Shown one piece after another: positions 34,363-48,109 of a stretch of DNA of 64,000 bases; the stretch's first letter is position 1; the number at the start of each line of letters is the position of its first letter. The DNA lies in assembly GCA_034769895.1 (NCBI GenBank), contig CM068375.1, forward strand, positions 257,222,768 to 257,286,767. The letters are read 5' to 3'. Made by a program: the position numbers and the translations under genes. The notes below the pieces were generated by a model that was not told the origin of the DNA, did not search any database, and saw nothing but the letters and a program-made list of their open reading frames with translations. Source of the stretch: Magicicada septendecula. Its lineage: Eukaryota > Arthropoda > Insecta > Hemiptera > Cicadidae.

Positions 34363-36370
34363 TATAACTCTACTTATATGCGTTATTGTCGTGTCGTGTT
34401 GTGTATGAGTACCTACCTGCTGTCCGATCTTGCGGATTCTTCCGGCTAGGGCGTGTGGATTTTGGATTTGAAGTTCGCAAGCTAGTAATCTCAAATTTAT
34501 TGCAACAACACACAAAATAGGTTACTTTAAAGGGGGAGAGTTTTGTGAGACTGGTAGGCTTTATCGTACAACAATAAAACACTGTTATATGGGGTAATAA
34601 AACGTTGTTTATTACTCCAACAACACACAAGAAATAAATGGTTATTGTACTATCAATTTCTTACAATCTAAACAATGAATCAATGTTTTTCGATTGGTTA
34701 ATAATTGAAAAGAAACTAAACTCCTTTCTTTGGCGAGTTGATTGCAATTTAAATTTTAATTAATTAATTGATTTGATTTAATTAAATTCCTTTAGTTAAA
34801 TTGAATTTAAATGTTCATGAACCAAAATATAAAACTCTGAAGTTAATTAGAATAATTTTCCAAAATAAATTAGACGTGACAGTCTAGTTCACGTTATTTC
34901 ATTTCTAGTGATTCGACTTCTGTTATACTGCAGTATGAACTAAGATTAGATTGTTAGTTAAGATTTGTATAGCGCTTTTATACTACTTCTATTTCTTAAC
35001 TATAGCATACTAATGACTTAAACTGCAATACAGATTATCACAATGAATTTATTCTTAATTACTAGAGTCTTTGATTTTTGTATGGCACCTGAATTATTTG
35101 AATTTACAATGTTTTTAAATGAAAAATAGAAAATTTAATGTTGAAAAATAAATAAGTGGATCTTGCTTTCCTGTTATTGAAGAGGATGTCGTTCCGATTT
35201 TCCCTCGTCGATTCGAGTCCTTCGCTAGAGAAAGTAATCTGCTTAGAGCTGCTGGATTCGGTCGTGGAGTTAAAAAATTCGGCAACACTCTGCTTCCTTG
35301 CTGTTTGTGAATATTTTAACGTCTGCGGCTGTCTGCTGGAACTGGTTCCTGTCCCTCGTCGATTCGCACGTCGCACGTCAGCGTGTGTGTGTGTGTGTGC
35401 TTCATTCGAGTGGTAGCTCTGCTCGTCAGCTGTTCACCAATGATTTAGACGGCCTCTCTGCTGTATTCTTGAAGTATGGTGGATCTCTTGCGTGCTTATG
35501 ACTAGCTGGTAGTACACAATAAGCTTGGTTGATGTACTGAAGAGTATCTCGCCTTTGCGCCACAATTACGAGCTATACAGTTGATCTGTGTTTATTGTGT
35601 TCGTAATTGCGTGTGTGTTGACCACGTAGAGTCTTCTTGTTGATCTTCACCACTATGGTTACTAGACGATCGAAGAATTACGTCTTAACTTCGTGAGTAC
35701 TGGCAGAAGAGTGATGTTTCAGCCTGAAAACACCGCGCTGGTCGGGGCTCGCGTCAAGTGATTTGATTGGCTGGCACACTCTCCCTACTACATAAAATTT
35801 GAATTCCCTTGGTCCGTGAGAATGAAGTTAGGTTCCCACAGACGGAGAATTGTTATTATTTTTAATATTACTATCAGCGGAACCAAATTGTCGGTCCGGA
35901 TTTCCTGTGCTTTTTTAATTTTGCAATAACTTGGTGCAAACCAAGTTGTGTGAAATCTAAAATACACAATCTGTCAGAAATTATTATCTTCATAACATAC
36001 TAAAATCTCATTAATGTAACTCTATTTTTACAGAAGTTATTCAATTATATTTAATTAACTCTTTCATTTGTTAATTATATTGCGTAAAATTTGCACACGT
36101 CATTATTAATATTTCGGTAAACATTTTGGCTATCTTGGATTTCGCCTTAATTCCTTAGTTTCCGAGATATCAATAATTAACAGATTGGGTGTGGCCGCTC
36201 CCTTGTACAGCGAACTGATTACATAATGACCACGTGTGCGTCGCTTTACTAAGAATTATTTTCAACGCTCTACATTCAAATGGAGTTTTGACTGTTATAC
36301 TTTATTTAAATATGCCTTCAGTATGCGGGCAACATATAACCCCAAATAGTTAATATTTGGTGCTGTTATA
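34363..36370 (-). repeat. LTR B, 2008 bp (shared by copies 1 and 2)
   Basis: It serves as 5' LTR of copy 1 and 3' LTR of copy 2. The left part carries the D/E-type bases (GTTTATTACTCC, GTTAATTAG), the right part the A-type bases (ATGCCTTCAG, AATACACAATC). Private changes are GGATCTTGC (35159) and AAGAATTATT (36253). Confidence 0.85.
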
Positions 36371-37006
36371 TATTCCCACACCCGTTTTAAAAAAAAATGA
36401 ATGTAATAATTACAGTTATTTTTTTTTTCTTAATGATTACACACGTATTCTGTAATCACTATACTTATTACTTATACATTGTATTACTTATTCAAAAGAA
36501 AAACATACATGTGTGTTAATGTTATTCCATTACATACTACTTAACTCTAATACATTTATTAATAATATTATATTTGCAATACATTTATTCTGTATTAATG
36601 TTTTTACAACGGTTAATAGCTAACTGCAGCGTTTAAAAGGTTTGTTTGTAAACAGTGGCACGCGTACGAAAGAATTTTCTGACACTGTCTTGTTTACAGC
36701 CGTTATCGCCTGCCGCGTAGCACTAATTGCTTGACCTACTTTCAAACGTGGGGAGGTAGTTACCGCGTGTCTTAACTATTTCCTGGCGGTGCGTTTGTTT
36801 CGTTCTACACGCTCGTTATTCACCACGTTATAAATGCATTATTATTAATACACTAGCTATCTACAATTATTATTAATAATATTATAAAACACAAGTTATT
36901 TATTTTACTTTTACTTATTATAATACAATTATTATTAATTCTAAATATTATTTATTTTTTTTCTAAAGTCTTATTATTTCGTCGCGACGCGCTTTGGAAT
37001 GCCATG
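36371..37006 (-). other. 3' untranslated region, copy 2
   Basis: Same layout as copy 1, with a four-base-larger size caused by a small duplication near 36575 (GCAATACATTTATTC). Confidence 0.6.
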
Positions 37007-40000
37007 CTACTCAAAGTATTTTCTCAAAGAGCTCGCATGGTATTTACCGATCGTTTTCGTTCGGTCGAGCGTCGTAACGATAAACGTGTGAGGCGCGAGT
37101 TGTTGAGCCAAAAGATACGGACCATTATATAAACGAAAAAACTTTGCGGCTACATTTATGTCTCTTCGGCCTACAGGATTCGCCTTGAGCAGTACTTTCT
37201 CACCTACTACAAAGTTAGTTAGTTTATGAATAGTATTGAATTTGTCCGCCCTTTTCCGCCCTTTTTCAACTATTCTTTCCCTCACAAGTTGATTTTTACA
37301 CTGCACCGGCAGAGGTAGATTATAAGTCTTTGGCCTACTTAAATGATTATTCCAAAACCTCGCTGGCCTTATTCCAGAGTCTAACTCTGCTGGTGTGTAT
37401 TCCGTGGTATCGTGATAATTCTCGTTTATTGCCTTTTCGAAGAATGGTAGGAACTCGGGCCATTTACTTTGTTCCTTATAGCAATAGATACGGAACATTT
37501 TACCGATTTCCCGATTCACCCTTTCGGCAAGGTTGCCCTGTGGTCGTCGTATCGAGGTTAGGATTGCTTTGATACCGTTACGTTCCAGGGTAGCTGCCCA
37601 GTGTTTGTTTTGGAATTGCTTTCCCTGGTCACTAAGTACGTTCCTTATTGGTCCATGCTGTGGGATATACTTGTTAAGTATAATATTTAAAACGGACTTT
37701 GTGGTGGGCCTAGGGATCGCATAAAGGCTAACTTTTTTAGTGAACACATCGACGCAAACTACCATGTGTTTTAGATTTCTGGTAGCCTTGGGTAATGGTC
37801 CCAGAAAATCGATGGCGATCATCTGTCCCTTACCTTCCGTTATCACATTGGCCATGGGAACGTAAGTGTGCAAGTTTGGTACTTTCGCAGTTTGACATGG
37901 ATGACATGTTTTTAACAATTTCTTTACCCTACGATACATGTTGGTAATTGTAAATCCTCCTGCAATATTTTTACACATTTTACAGGAGATGCGTGCGCCA
38001 TTTTTATATGTAATGATTGTGTTACACACGCAAGCATCGCTGGAGACAATACCACTTTCCATTCGCCCTGTAACAATTTATACAATATATTGTCTTGTAT
38101 AAGATAATGCGGATTCGGGTGAGCTGCTAACATTAGCTTTTTAGCAAGGAGTGCGAGGTTATCGTCCTGCTCGCGTCCTAAGTTCTGTAGCATATTGGTA
38201 GCTTCGGGCGCGACAGTGTATTGTATATTCAATACCTTTAACTCGTCGTCCGTTGCTTCATATACCTCCTCCTTTTCTACGGGCGGATATCTACTTAGAG
38301 TGTCTGCGGTGGTATTCTCTGATCCTTTGCAGTATTTAATAGTAAATGAGTACTCCTGAATAGCTAACACCCATCGTGTTAGTCGGGAATTTGCTAATCG
38401 ACATTTTAATATAAACGATAACGCCTGATTATCTGTGTGGATCTCGAAATGGGTACCATATAGGTAGTGTTTGAATTTTCTGAGTGAGTTTATTATGGCG
38501 AGTATTTCTTTCTCAGAAGTACAATAGTGCAACTCAGCGCCTTTGAGCGTTCTATTGGCGTATGCTACAACATGAAGACTACCTTGTTCGTCTTCTTGGT
38601 GCAACACGGCGCCGATAGCGTACTCGCTAGCGTCAGTGTACATTACGTACTTCCTACCCTGCTGTGGATGGAACAATTGTAAATTAGATTGGAACAGGCC
38701 CTTAACCCTCTCAAACGCATCGTTCTGTTCAGAACCCCATTTCCACTTTATATTTTTGCGTACCAGCTGTAGCAAGGGGACTGTATATTCGGCGTATTTG
38801 CTGGTGAATTTCCTGTAGTATCCCGTGAGTCCAAGGAATGCTCGTAGTGCTTTGAGGTTCTTGGGCACCGGGAACTCCACAATACTCCTGAGCTTTTCTG
38901 GGTCCATACTGATACCTGTAGCTGAGATTATATGTCCCAGGAACTTCATTTGAGACTTTACAAACTCACACTTATGTAGTTTGAGCTTGATGTTGGCTAA
39001 CCTCAGCTTCTGGAAGACGCTCCTCAGATGCTCGAAGTGTTCTTCCAACGTGCGGGATATGACGAGGATGTCATCAACAAATATTACAGTGTATGGGTCT
39101 ACCTCAGGTCCTAGAGCTCTCTCGAGGCATCTTACAATCGCAGCGAGACTCGTGCTAAGGCCAAAAGGTACCACCTTGTGCTGATAGCATTTGTTATTGA
39201 ATATAAATGCTGTATACTTTCGATCTTGCTCACACAACGGGACCTGCCAGAAGCTTGCTGTTAGATCTAACTTCGTGAGGTACCTCGCTCCTTCACATTT
39301 AATGAAGAGGTCCTCCGCTGTCGGTGTGCAGTCAAACTCTTTCTCTACCAGACTGTTTAAGTTCCTCATATCCAGGCAGAGTCGGATTTCTCCAGTCTTC
39401 TTGCGGACGACCAGCAGTGGGTTGAGGAAGCTGCTATTGGATCTCTCTATAATATCTTCCTCCAACATCCGCTGTATCTCCTGCTGGACCTCGGCCTGAT
39501 ATTTTATAGGGACCTGGTAGATTCTCCTTATGAACTTCTCCGGCTCTATGAGGTGGATTCTGTGTTCATACACTGACGAGATTGAGTGCTCTTCACTGAA
39601 GATATCGCTGAATTCTTCTTGCAGCGACGACAATCTCCATTCAGTTCGGGAATCTAAGGTTGTCTTCCCCTCTTCACAGTCTTTATATTGAATCACTTGT
39701 TTTGGTGGCCGTGTGATTTTAATTGGGTCACCATGGTTTTGTGTATGTGTGTGTGTGTTCAATTTAAAGGTGTAATTAACACTGTAAATGGTACATTTTA
39801 ATAAGTGTTCACTGGTGTTAATTTCCGCACGTATTTGTTCTAATACATCTACCCCCAATAACATATCACATACTAAATTGTTTATACCCACTACACATAC
39901 TTCAAATTGCACTTGGTCTAGCATGATAGTTAGATAGTATTGAGTGTCAATTTTTTCTTTTGTATCGGTGGCGGTTCGTATATAAAATTGATTTATTGGG

Positions 40001-40332
40001 AGTGATGGGGCCGTACGAAAATATTTTTTATGGGCACGCAGGAACCTTTCACTGACGCCGGAAACAACGCTACCGGTGTCCAACAAAATTTGTGTGGGAA
40101 CGCCGTTGACAAAGGCGTGTAACACCGGACACGCCGCGCTCACTGGCCTTTGTTGCGTGGGACCGGATTCTAGCAACGGATCCCTGACGTCCGGTGGGAA
40201 CACATTATTAACGGGCACACAAGTTACATAAATAAAAGTACACATTTCACACAATATATAATCCTTATAATTAACACGCTTACTTTTACAAAATTTTGCT
40301 GAATTTATAGCGCGTCCTTGCTGGATGCGCAT
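37007..40332 (-). pseudogene. pol: pol of array copy 2 (same deletion as copy 1)
   Basis: Protease, RT and RNase H are open from 40332. The one-base deletion at about 37953 stops the frame after residue 802, and the integrase core continues in a second frame (37007-38062). It differs from copy 1 by only a few substitutions, for example Thr for Ala in YEATDDELK and His for Tyr in WNNHLSRP. The shared lesion shows that copies 1 and 2 derive from one damaged unit. Confidence 0.9.
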
Positions 40333-41786
40333 TTTGGCACGTTTTTTGTAGATTGGTAATTTTTCGATTTATTGTTAGAGTCTTTATTACTTTGAGAGTC
40401 GCCGTCTTTTGCAGTTGTATCAGCTTTGGCTAATTCGACCGTTTGAATCGCTCTAATCGGGGCCCCGTCGTTGCCCTTACCCTGCACCTTTGGTCTACCA
40501 ATATTTTGTTTACCCTTGTACTCAAAGGTTTTATTTGGATGTTTTGACGGTGTTTGGGGTGGAGTAGAACTGGTACTCGGTCTTTGATCAGTTTGCTGAT
40601 GGTACTGTACCCGCGTATTCTGCCCTTCGTTATTTCGGCGAAAATCGGGATTATAACGCCACCCGCCCAAATCAAAAACCGTCTCACTTTGGGACACTAG
40701 AATGAGGAGTTCATCTACCGTGCGAATACCCTGTGTAAACACAGCTACTCTAATGTTATGATTAAAGTGATAGGCAAGTTTCGTGACTATGTCAATCTCC
40801 GAAAATGCTGGGGTTAAATGCTTGGCGCGTTCGACCTGCTGGATTATATAATTTTCCGCGGTAATACCCAGTTTCCTATCAAATCTGCCATACTCAAGCT
40901 CATTGCGTAGAAGTCTTTGGGTATGCGAGTTCCAGTACCGGCTTTCAAATTTTTGTTTGAACTCCGCGTATGTGGACACTCTATCGCGTACAATGTTATA
41001 CCACTTACGCGCAGAATCACGCATCGCGTTAACTACCCACTGTATTTTGTCTTGATCTTCTAGTCGGGAACCTACTCTAGCCATTTCACTCTCACACGCT
41101 AATAAAAATTCAATAGGGTTTTCGTTATTTTCCCCCGTAAAATACACGCGATTTTTCTCGTCGACAGGACCTTGTACCAAAATATTAGGAGCAAATCTCC
41201 TCCGTACCTCCTGTCGTACTTTCAAAATCTCGTCGTTTAACGTTTGTAAGACACTCTCTTTATTAGAGTCTATGTTAGATCGCGTCTCTACGATTGAAGC
41301 GTCTAATCTATCTACTCGCCGTTGCGTTTCGGTCACGTCGGCGTGAATCTTTACCTCTAGGGATTCGACCTTTCTTGAGACGTCTTGCGTTTGCTTTTCG
41401 CAGCGGCTTATATGGTCCTTGAACCGGCCCTCCATACGTGTTACTTGTTCAATAAACGATTTTTGCATAGTGGTCTCAAAAACCTTAAACCGTTCATTGA
41501 TTTTGGTATCAACCGTATTTACTTTTCCACCGATTTCAGCGACTTTCACAGTTAACTCGTTTATGCTTTCGTCTATTTTCGCGGTTGTTTGTTTATTACA
41601 TTGTTTAATTTCCGTATTTATGTCGGCGTTGCTAATTTCTAATGCTTCGGTTAGACTAACTTTTTGTGCTTCGATTTTAGACGTTAATTCTGCGATACTG
41701 AGCTCAGCTTTGGCTGCGCTCTGTTCAAACTTCGCGTCTATTTTAGCTGTTAATTCGGCATTTGTTTTCTCAAATTTCGCGTTCAT
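40305..41786 (-). CDS. gag: Gag of array copy 2 (493 aa)
   Basis: Same protein as copy 1, with no visible amino-acid change: coiled coil, capsid core and basic Gln/Asn-rich tail without zinc knuckle. It overlaps pol by 28 nucleotides. Any particle formed by the array could draw on any of the four gag frames, since the protein is conserved in all. Confidence 0.85.
   Translation of the reverse strand: MNAKFEKTNAELTAKIDAKFEQSAAKAELSIAELTSKIEAQKVSLTEALEISNADINTEIKQCNKQTTAKIDESINELTVKVAEIGGKVNTVDTKINERFKVFETTMQKSFIEQVTRMEGRFKDHISRCEKQTQDVSRKVESLEVKIHADVTETQRRVDRLDASIVETRSNIDSNKESVLQTLNDEILKVRQEVRRRFAPNILVQGPVDEKNRVYFTGENNENPIEFLLACESEMARVGSRLEDQDKIQWVVNAMRDSARKWYNIVRDRVSTYAEFKQKFESRYWNSHTQRLLRNELEYGRFDRKLGITAENYIIQQVERAKHLTPAFSEIDIVTKLAYHFNHNIRVAVFTQGIRTVDELLILVSQSETVFDLGGWRYNPDFRRNNEGQNTRVQYHQQTDQRPSTSSTPPQTPSKHPNKTFEYKGKQNIGRPKVQGKGNDGAPIRAIQTVELAKADTTAKDGDSQSNKDSNNKSKNYQSTKNVPKCASSKDAL
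40341..40347 (-). promoter_or_regulatory. -1 frameshift heptamer, copy 2
   Basis: A AAA AAC with the same downstream hairpin as in the other copies. Confidence 0.75.
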
Positions 41787-42144
41787 ATTTCGTTCATTTG
41801 TTGTATTTGTTTAAGTATTTTATCCATATCCATTTTAAATACACAACAATTTCAAATATAAACAATTTCAAATACACAAAACAATTTCAAATACACACAA
41901 TAATTTCACTGCTGTACGAACACCAGTCACAAAACTCTTTGGGGATTGTTCAGTTGGACGCCAGCTGTTTTACGAATTAAAACAGCAAAGTTTGTTTTAA
42001 CGTAAAAATTAACTTCAAATTGGTTTTAATTAATTTAATTTAATTTGATCTTGCCCCACGTTCCGGGCAAGCCATTTATAACTCTTGCTCGGAACGTGAA
42101 TTTAATTTGATGTACGTTTGCCGGGCCCCACGTTGGCCGACATT
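41787..42144 (-). other. Leader with duplicated primer-binding-type module, copy 2
   Basis: Same two modules as copy 1; upstream ORF at 41783-41833. Confidence 0.6.
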
Positions 42145-44152
42145 TATAACTCTACTTATATGCGTTATTGTCGTGTCGTGTTGTGTATGAGTACCTACCT
42201 GCTGTCCGATCTTGCGGATTCTTCCGGCTAGGGCGTGTGGATTTTGGATTTGAAGTTCGCAAGCTAGTAATCTCAAATTTATTGCAACAACACACAAAAT
42301 AGGTTACTTTAAAGGGGGAGAGTTTTGTGAGACTGGTAGGCTTTATCGTACAACAATAAAACACTGTTATATGGGGTAATAAAACGTTGTTTATTACTCC
42401 AACAACACACAAGAAATAAATGGTTATTGTACTATCAATTTCTTACAATCTAAACAATGAATCAATGTTTTTCGATTGGTTAATAATTGAAAAGAAACTA
42501 AACTCCTTTCTTTGGCGAGTTGATTGCAATTTAAATTTTAATTAATTAATTGATTTGATTTAATTAAATTCCTTTAGTTAAATTGAATTTAAATGTTCAT
42601 GAACCAAAATATAAAACTCTGAAGTTAATTAGAATAATTTTCCAAAATAAATTAGACGTGACAGTCTAGTTCACGTTATTTCATTTCTAGTGATTCGACT
42701 TCTGTTATACTGCAGTATGAACTAAGATTAGATTGTTAGTTAAGATTTGTATAGCGCTTTTATACTACTTCTATTTCTTAACTATAGCATACTAATGACT
42801 TAAACTGCAATACAGATTATCACAATGAATTTATTCTTAATTACTAGAGTCTTTGATTTTTGTATGGCACCTGAATTATTTGAATTTACAATGTTTTTAA
42901 ATGAAAAATAGAAAATTTAATGTTGAAAAATAAATAAGTGGATTTTGCTTTCCTGTTATTGAAGAGGATGTCGTTCCGATTTTCCCTCGTCGATTCGAGT
43001 CCTTCGCTAGAGAAAGTAATCTGCTTAGAGCTGCTGGATTCGGTCGTGGAGTTAAAAAATTCGGCAACACTCTGCTTCCTTGCTGTTTGTGAATATTTTA
43101 ACGTCTGCGGCTGTCTGCTGGAACTGGTTCCTGTCCCTCGTCGATTCGCACGTCGCACGTCAGCGTGTGTGTGTGTGTGTGCTTCATTCGAGTGGTAGCT
43201 CTGCTCGTCAGCTGTTCACCAATGATTTAGACGGCCTCTCTGCTGTATTCTTGAAGTATGGTGGATCTCTTGCGTGCTTATGACTAGCTGGTAGTACACA
43301 ATAAGCTTGGTTGATGTACTGAAGAGTATCTCGCCTTTGCGCCACAATTACGAGCTATACAGTTGATCTGTGTTTATTGTGTTCGTAATTGCGTGTGTGT
43401 TGACCACGTAGAGTCTTCTTGTTGATCTTCACCACTATGGTTACTAGACGATCGAAGAATTACGTCTTAACTTCGTGAGTACTGGCAGAAGAGTGATGTT
43501 TCAGCCTGAAAACACCGCGCTGGTCGGGGCTCGCGTCAAGTGATTTGATTGGCTGGCACACTCTCCCTACTACATAAAATTTGAATTCCCTTGGTCCGTG
43601 AGAATGAAGTTAGGTTCCCACAGACGGAGAATTGTTATTATTTTTAATATTACTATCAGCGGAACCAAATTGTCGGTCCGGATTTCCTGTGCTTTTTTAA
43701 TTTTGCAATAACTTGGTGCAAACCAAGTTGTGTGAAATCTAAAATACACAATCTGTCAGAAATTATTATCTTCATAACATACTAAAATCTCATTAATGTA
43801 ACTCTATTTTTACAGAAGTTATTCAATTATATTTAATTAACTCTTTCATTTGTTAATTATATTGCGTAAAATTTGCACACGTCATTATTAATATTTCGGT
43901 AAACATTTTGGCTATCTTGGATTTCGCCTTAATTCCTTAGTTTCCGAGATATCAATAATTAACAGATTGGGTGTGGCCGCTCCCTTGTACAGCGAACTGA
44001 TTACATAATGACCACGTGTGCGTCGCTTTACTAAGCATTATTTTCAACGCTCTACATTCAAATGGAGTTTTGACTGTTATACTTTATTTAAATATGCCTT
44101 CAGTATGCGGGCAACATATAACCCCAAATAGTTAATATTTGGTGCTGTTATA
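42145..44152 (-). repeat. LTR C, 2008 bp (shared by copies 2 and 3)
   Basis: Mosaic like LTR B: D/E-type on the left, A-type on the right. It has few private changes. Confidence 0.85.
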
Positions 44153-44783
44153 TATTCCCACACCCGTTTTAAAAAAAAATGAATGTAATAATTACAGTTA
44201 TTTTTTTTTCTTAATGATTACACACGTATTCTGTAATCACTATACTTATTACTTATACATTGTATTACTTATTCAAAAGAAAAACATACATGTGTGTTAA
44301 TGTTATTCCATTACATACAACTTAACTCTAATACATTTATTAATAATATTATATTTGCAATTTATTCTGTATTAATGTTTTTACAACGGTTAATAGCTAA
44401 CTGCAGCGTTTAAAAGGTTTGTTTGTAAACAGTGGCACGCGTACGAAAGAATTTTCTGACACTGTCTTGTTTACAGCCGTTATCGCCTGCCGCGTAGCAC
44501 TAATTGCTTGACCTACTTTCAAACGTGGGGAGGTAGTTACCGCGTGTCTTAACTATTTCCTGGCGGTGCGTTTGTTTCGTTCTACACGCTCGTTATTCAC
44601 CACGTTATAAATGCATTATTATTAATACACTAGCTATCTACAATTATTATTAATAATATTATAAAACACAAGTTATTTATTTTACTTTTACTTATTATAA
44701 TACAATTATTATTAATTCTAAATATTATTTATTTTTTTTCTAAAGTCTTATTATTTCGTCGCGACGCGCTTTGGAATGCCATG
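44153..44783 (-). other. 3' untranslated region, copy 3
   Basis: As copy 1, with one T fewer in a T-run near 44204. Confidence 0.6.
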
Positions 44784-47700
44784 CTACTCAAAGTATTTTC
44801 TCAAAGAGCTCGCATGGTATTTACCGATCGTTTTCGTTCGGTCGAGCGTCGTAACGATAAACGTGTGAGGCGCGAGTTGTTGAGCCAAAAGATACGGACC
44901 ATTATATAAACGAAAAAACTTTGCGGCTACATTTATGTCTCTTCGGCCTACAGGATTCGCCTTGAGCAGTACTTTCTCACCTACTACAAAGTTAGTTAGT
45001 TTATGAGTAGTATTGAATTTGTCCGCCCTTTTCCGCCCTTTTTCAACTATTCTTTCCCTCACAAGTTGATTTTTACACTGCACCGGCAGAGGGAGATTAT
45101 AAGTCTTTGGCCTACTTAAATAATTATTCCAAAACCTCGCTGGCCTTATTCCAGAGTCTAACTCTGCTGGTGTGTATTCCGTGGTATCGTGATAATTCTC
45201 GTTTATTGCCTTTTCGAAGAATGGTAGGAACTCGGGCCATTTACTTTGTTCCTTATAGCAATAGATACGGAACATTTTACCGATTTCCCTATTCACCCTT
45301 TCGGCAAGGTTGCCCTGTGGTCGTCGTATCGAGGTTAGGATTGCTTTGATACCGTTACGTTCCAGGGTAGCTGCCCAGTGTTTGTTTTGGAATTGCTTTC
45401 CCTGGTCACTAAGTACGTTCCTTATTGGTCCATGCTGTGGGATATACTTGTTAAGTATAATATTAAAACGGACTTTGTGGTGGGCCTAGGGATCGCATAA
45501 AGGCTAACTTTTTTAGTGAACACATCGACGCAAACTACCATGTGTTTTAGATTTCTGGTAGCCTTGGGTAATGGTCCCAGAAAGTCGATGGCGATCATCT
45601 GTCCCTTACCTTCCGTTATCACATTGGCCATGGGAACGTAAGTGTGCAAGTTTGGTACTTTCGCAGTTTGACATGGATGACATGTTTTTAACAATTTCTT
45701 TACCCTACGATACATGTTGGTAATTGTAAAATCCTCCTGCAATATTTTTACACATTTTACAGGAGATGCGTGCGCCATTTTTATATGTAATGATTGTGTT
45801 ACACACGCAAGCATCGCTGGAGACAAGACCACTTTCCATTCGCCCTGTAACAATTTATACAATATATTGTCTTGTATAAGATAATGCGGATTCGGGTGAG
45901 CTGCTAACATTAGCTTTTTAGCAAGGAGTGCGAGGTTATCGTCCTGCTCGCGTCCTAAGTTCTGTAGCATATTGGTAGCTTCGGGCGCGACAGTGTATTG
46001 TATATTCAATACCTTTAACTCGTCGTCCGCTGCTTCATATACCTCCTCCTTTTCTACGGGCGGATATCTACTTAGAGTGTCTGCGGTGGTATTCTCTGAT
46101 CCTTTGCAGTATTTAATAGTAAATGAGTACTCCTGAATAGCTAACACCCATCGTGTTAGTCGGGAATTTGCTAATCGACATTTTAATATAAACGATAACG
46201 CCTGATTATCTGTGTGGATCTCGAAATGGGTACCATATAGGTAGTGTTTGAATTTTCTGAGTGAGTTTATTATGGCGAGTATTTCTTTCTCAGAAGTACA
46301 ATAGTGCAACTCAGCGCCTTTGAGCGTTCTATTGGCGTATGCTACAACATGAAGACTACCTTGTTCGTCTTCTTGGTGCAACACGGCGCCGATAGCGTAC
46401 TCGCTAGCGTCAGTGTACATTACGTACTTCCTACCCTGCTGTGGATGGAACAATTGTAAATTAGATTGGAACAGGCCCTTAACCCTCTCAAACGCATCGT
46501 TCTGTTCAGAACCCCATTTCCACTTTATATTTTTGCGTACCAGCTGTAGCAAGGGGACTGTATATTCGGCGTATTTGCTGGTGAATTTCCTGTAGTATCC
46601 CGTGAGTCCAAGGAATGCTCGTAGTGCTTTGAGGTTCTTGGGCACCGGGAACTCCACAATACTCCTGAGCTTTTCTGGGTCCATACTGATACCTGTAGCT
46701 GAGATTATATGTCCCAGGAACTTCATTTGAGACTTTACAAACTCACACTTATGTAGTTTGAGCTTGATGTTGGCTAACCTCAGCTTCTGGAAGACGCTCC
46801 TCAGATGCTCGAAGTGTTCTTCCAACGTGCGGGATATGACGAGGATGTCATCAACAAATATTACAGTGTATGGGTCTACCTCAGGTCCTAGAGCTCTCTC
46901 GAGGCATCTTACAATCGCAGCGAGACTCGTGCTAAGGCCAAAAGGTACCACCTTGTGCTGATAGCATTTGTTATTGAATATAAATGCTGTATACTTACGA
47001 TCTTGCTCACACAACGGGACCTGCCAGAAGCTTGCTGTTAGATCTAACTTCGTGAGGTACCTCGCTCCTTCACATTTAATGAAGAGGTCCTCCGCTGTCG
47101 GTGTGCAGTCAAACTCTTTCTCTACCAGACTGTTTAAGTTCCTCATATCCAGGCAGAGTCGGATTTCTCCAGTCTTCTTGCGGACGACCAGCAGTGGGTT
47201 GAGGAAGCTGCTATTGGATCTCTCTATAATATCTTCCTCCAACATCCGCTGTATCTCCTGCTGGACCTCGGCCTGATATTTTATAGGGACCTGGTAGATT
47301 CTCCTTATGAACTTCTCCGGCTCTATGAGGTGGATTCTGTGTTCATACACTGACGAGATTGAGTGCTCTTCACTGAAGATATCGCTGAATTCTTCTTGCA
47401 GCGACGACAATCTCCATTCAGTTCGGGAATCTAAGGTTGTCTTCCCCTCTTCACAGTCTTTATATTGAATCACTTGTTTTGGTGGCCGTGTGATTTTAAT
47501 TGGGTCACCATGGTTTTGTGTATGTGTGTGTGTGTTCAATTTAAAGGTGTAATTAACACTGTAAATGGTACATTTTAATAAGTGTTCACTGGTGTTAATT
47601 TCCGCACGTATTTGTTCTAATACATCTACCCCCAATAACATATCACATACTAAATTGTTTATACCCACTACACATACTTCAAATTGCACTTGGTCTAGCA

Positions 47701-48109
47701 TGATAGTTAGATAGTATTGAGTGTCAATTTTTTCTTTTGTATCGGTGGCGGTTCGTATATAAAATTGATTTATTGGGAGTGATGGGGCCGTACGAAAATA
47801 TTTTTTATGGGCACGCAGGAACCTTTCACTGACGCCGGAAACAACGCTACCGGTGTCCAACAAAATTTGTGTGGGAACGCCGTTGACAAAGGCGTGTAAC
47901 ACCGGACACGCCGCGCTCACTGGCCTTTGTTGCGTGGGACCGGATTCTAGCAACGGATCCCTGACGTCCGGTGGGAACACATTATTAACGGGCACACAAG
48001 TTACATAATTAAAAGTACACATTTCACACAATATATAATCCTTATAATTAACACGCTTACTTTTACAAAATTTTGCTGAATTTATAGCGCGTCCTTGCTG
48101 GATGCGCAT
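44784..48109 (-). pseudogene. pol: pol of array copy 3 (own one-base deletion)
   Basis: It keeps the A that copies 1 and 2 lost, so the frame stays open through the integrase finger and first core Asp (AIDFLGPLP). A separate one-base deletion at about 45462 (TATTAAAACG for TATTTAAAACG) shifts it, and it ends at residue 895. The remaining integrase core with the second Asp and the Glu is split off (170 codons from 45296). Protease, RT and RNase H are intact. Confidence 0.9.
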
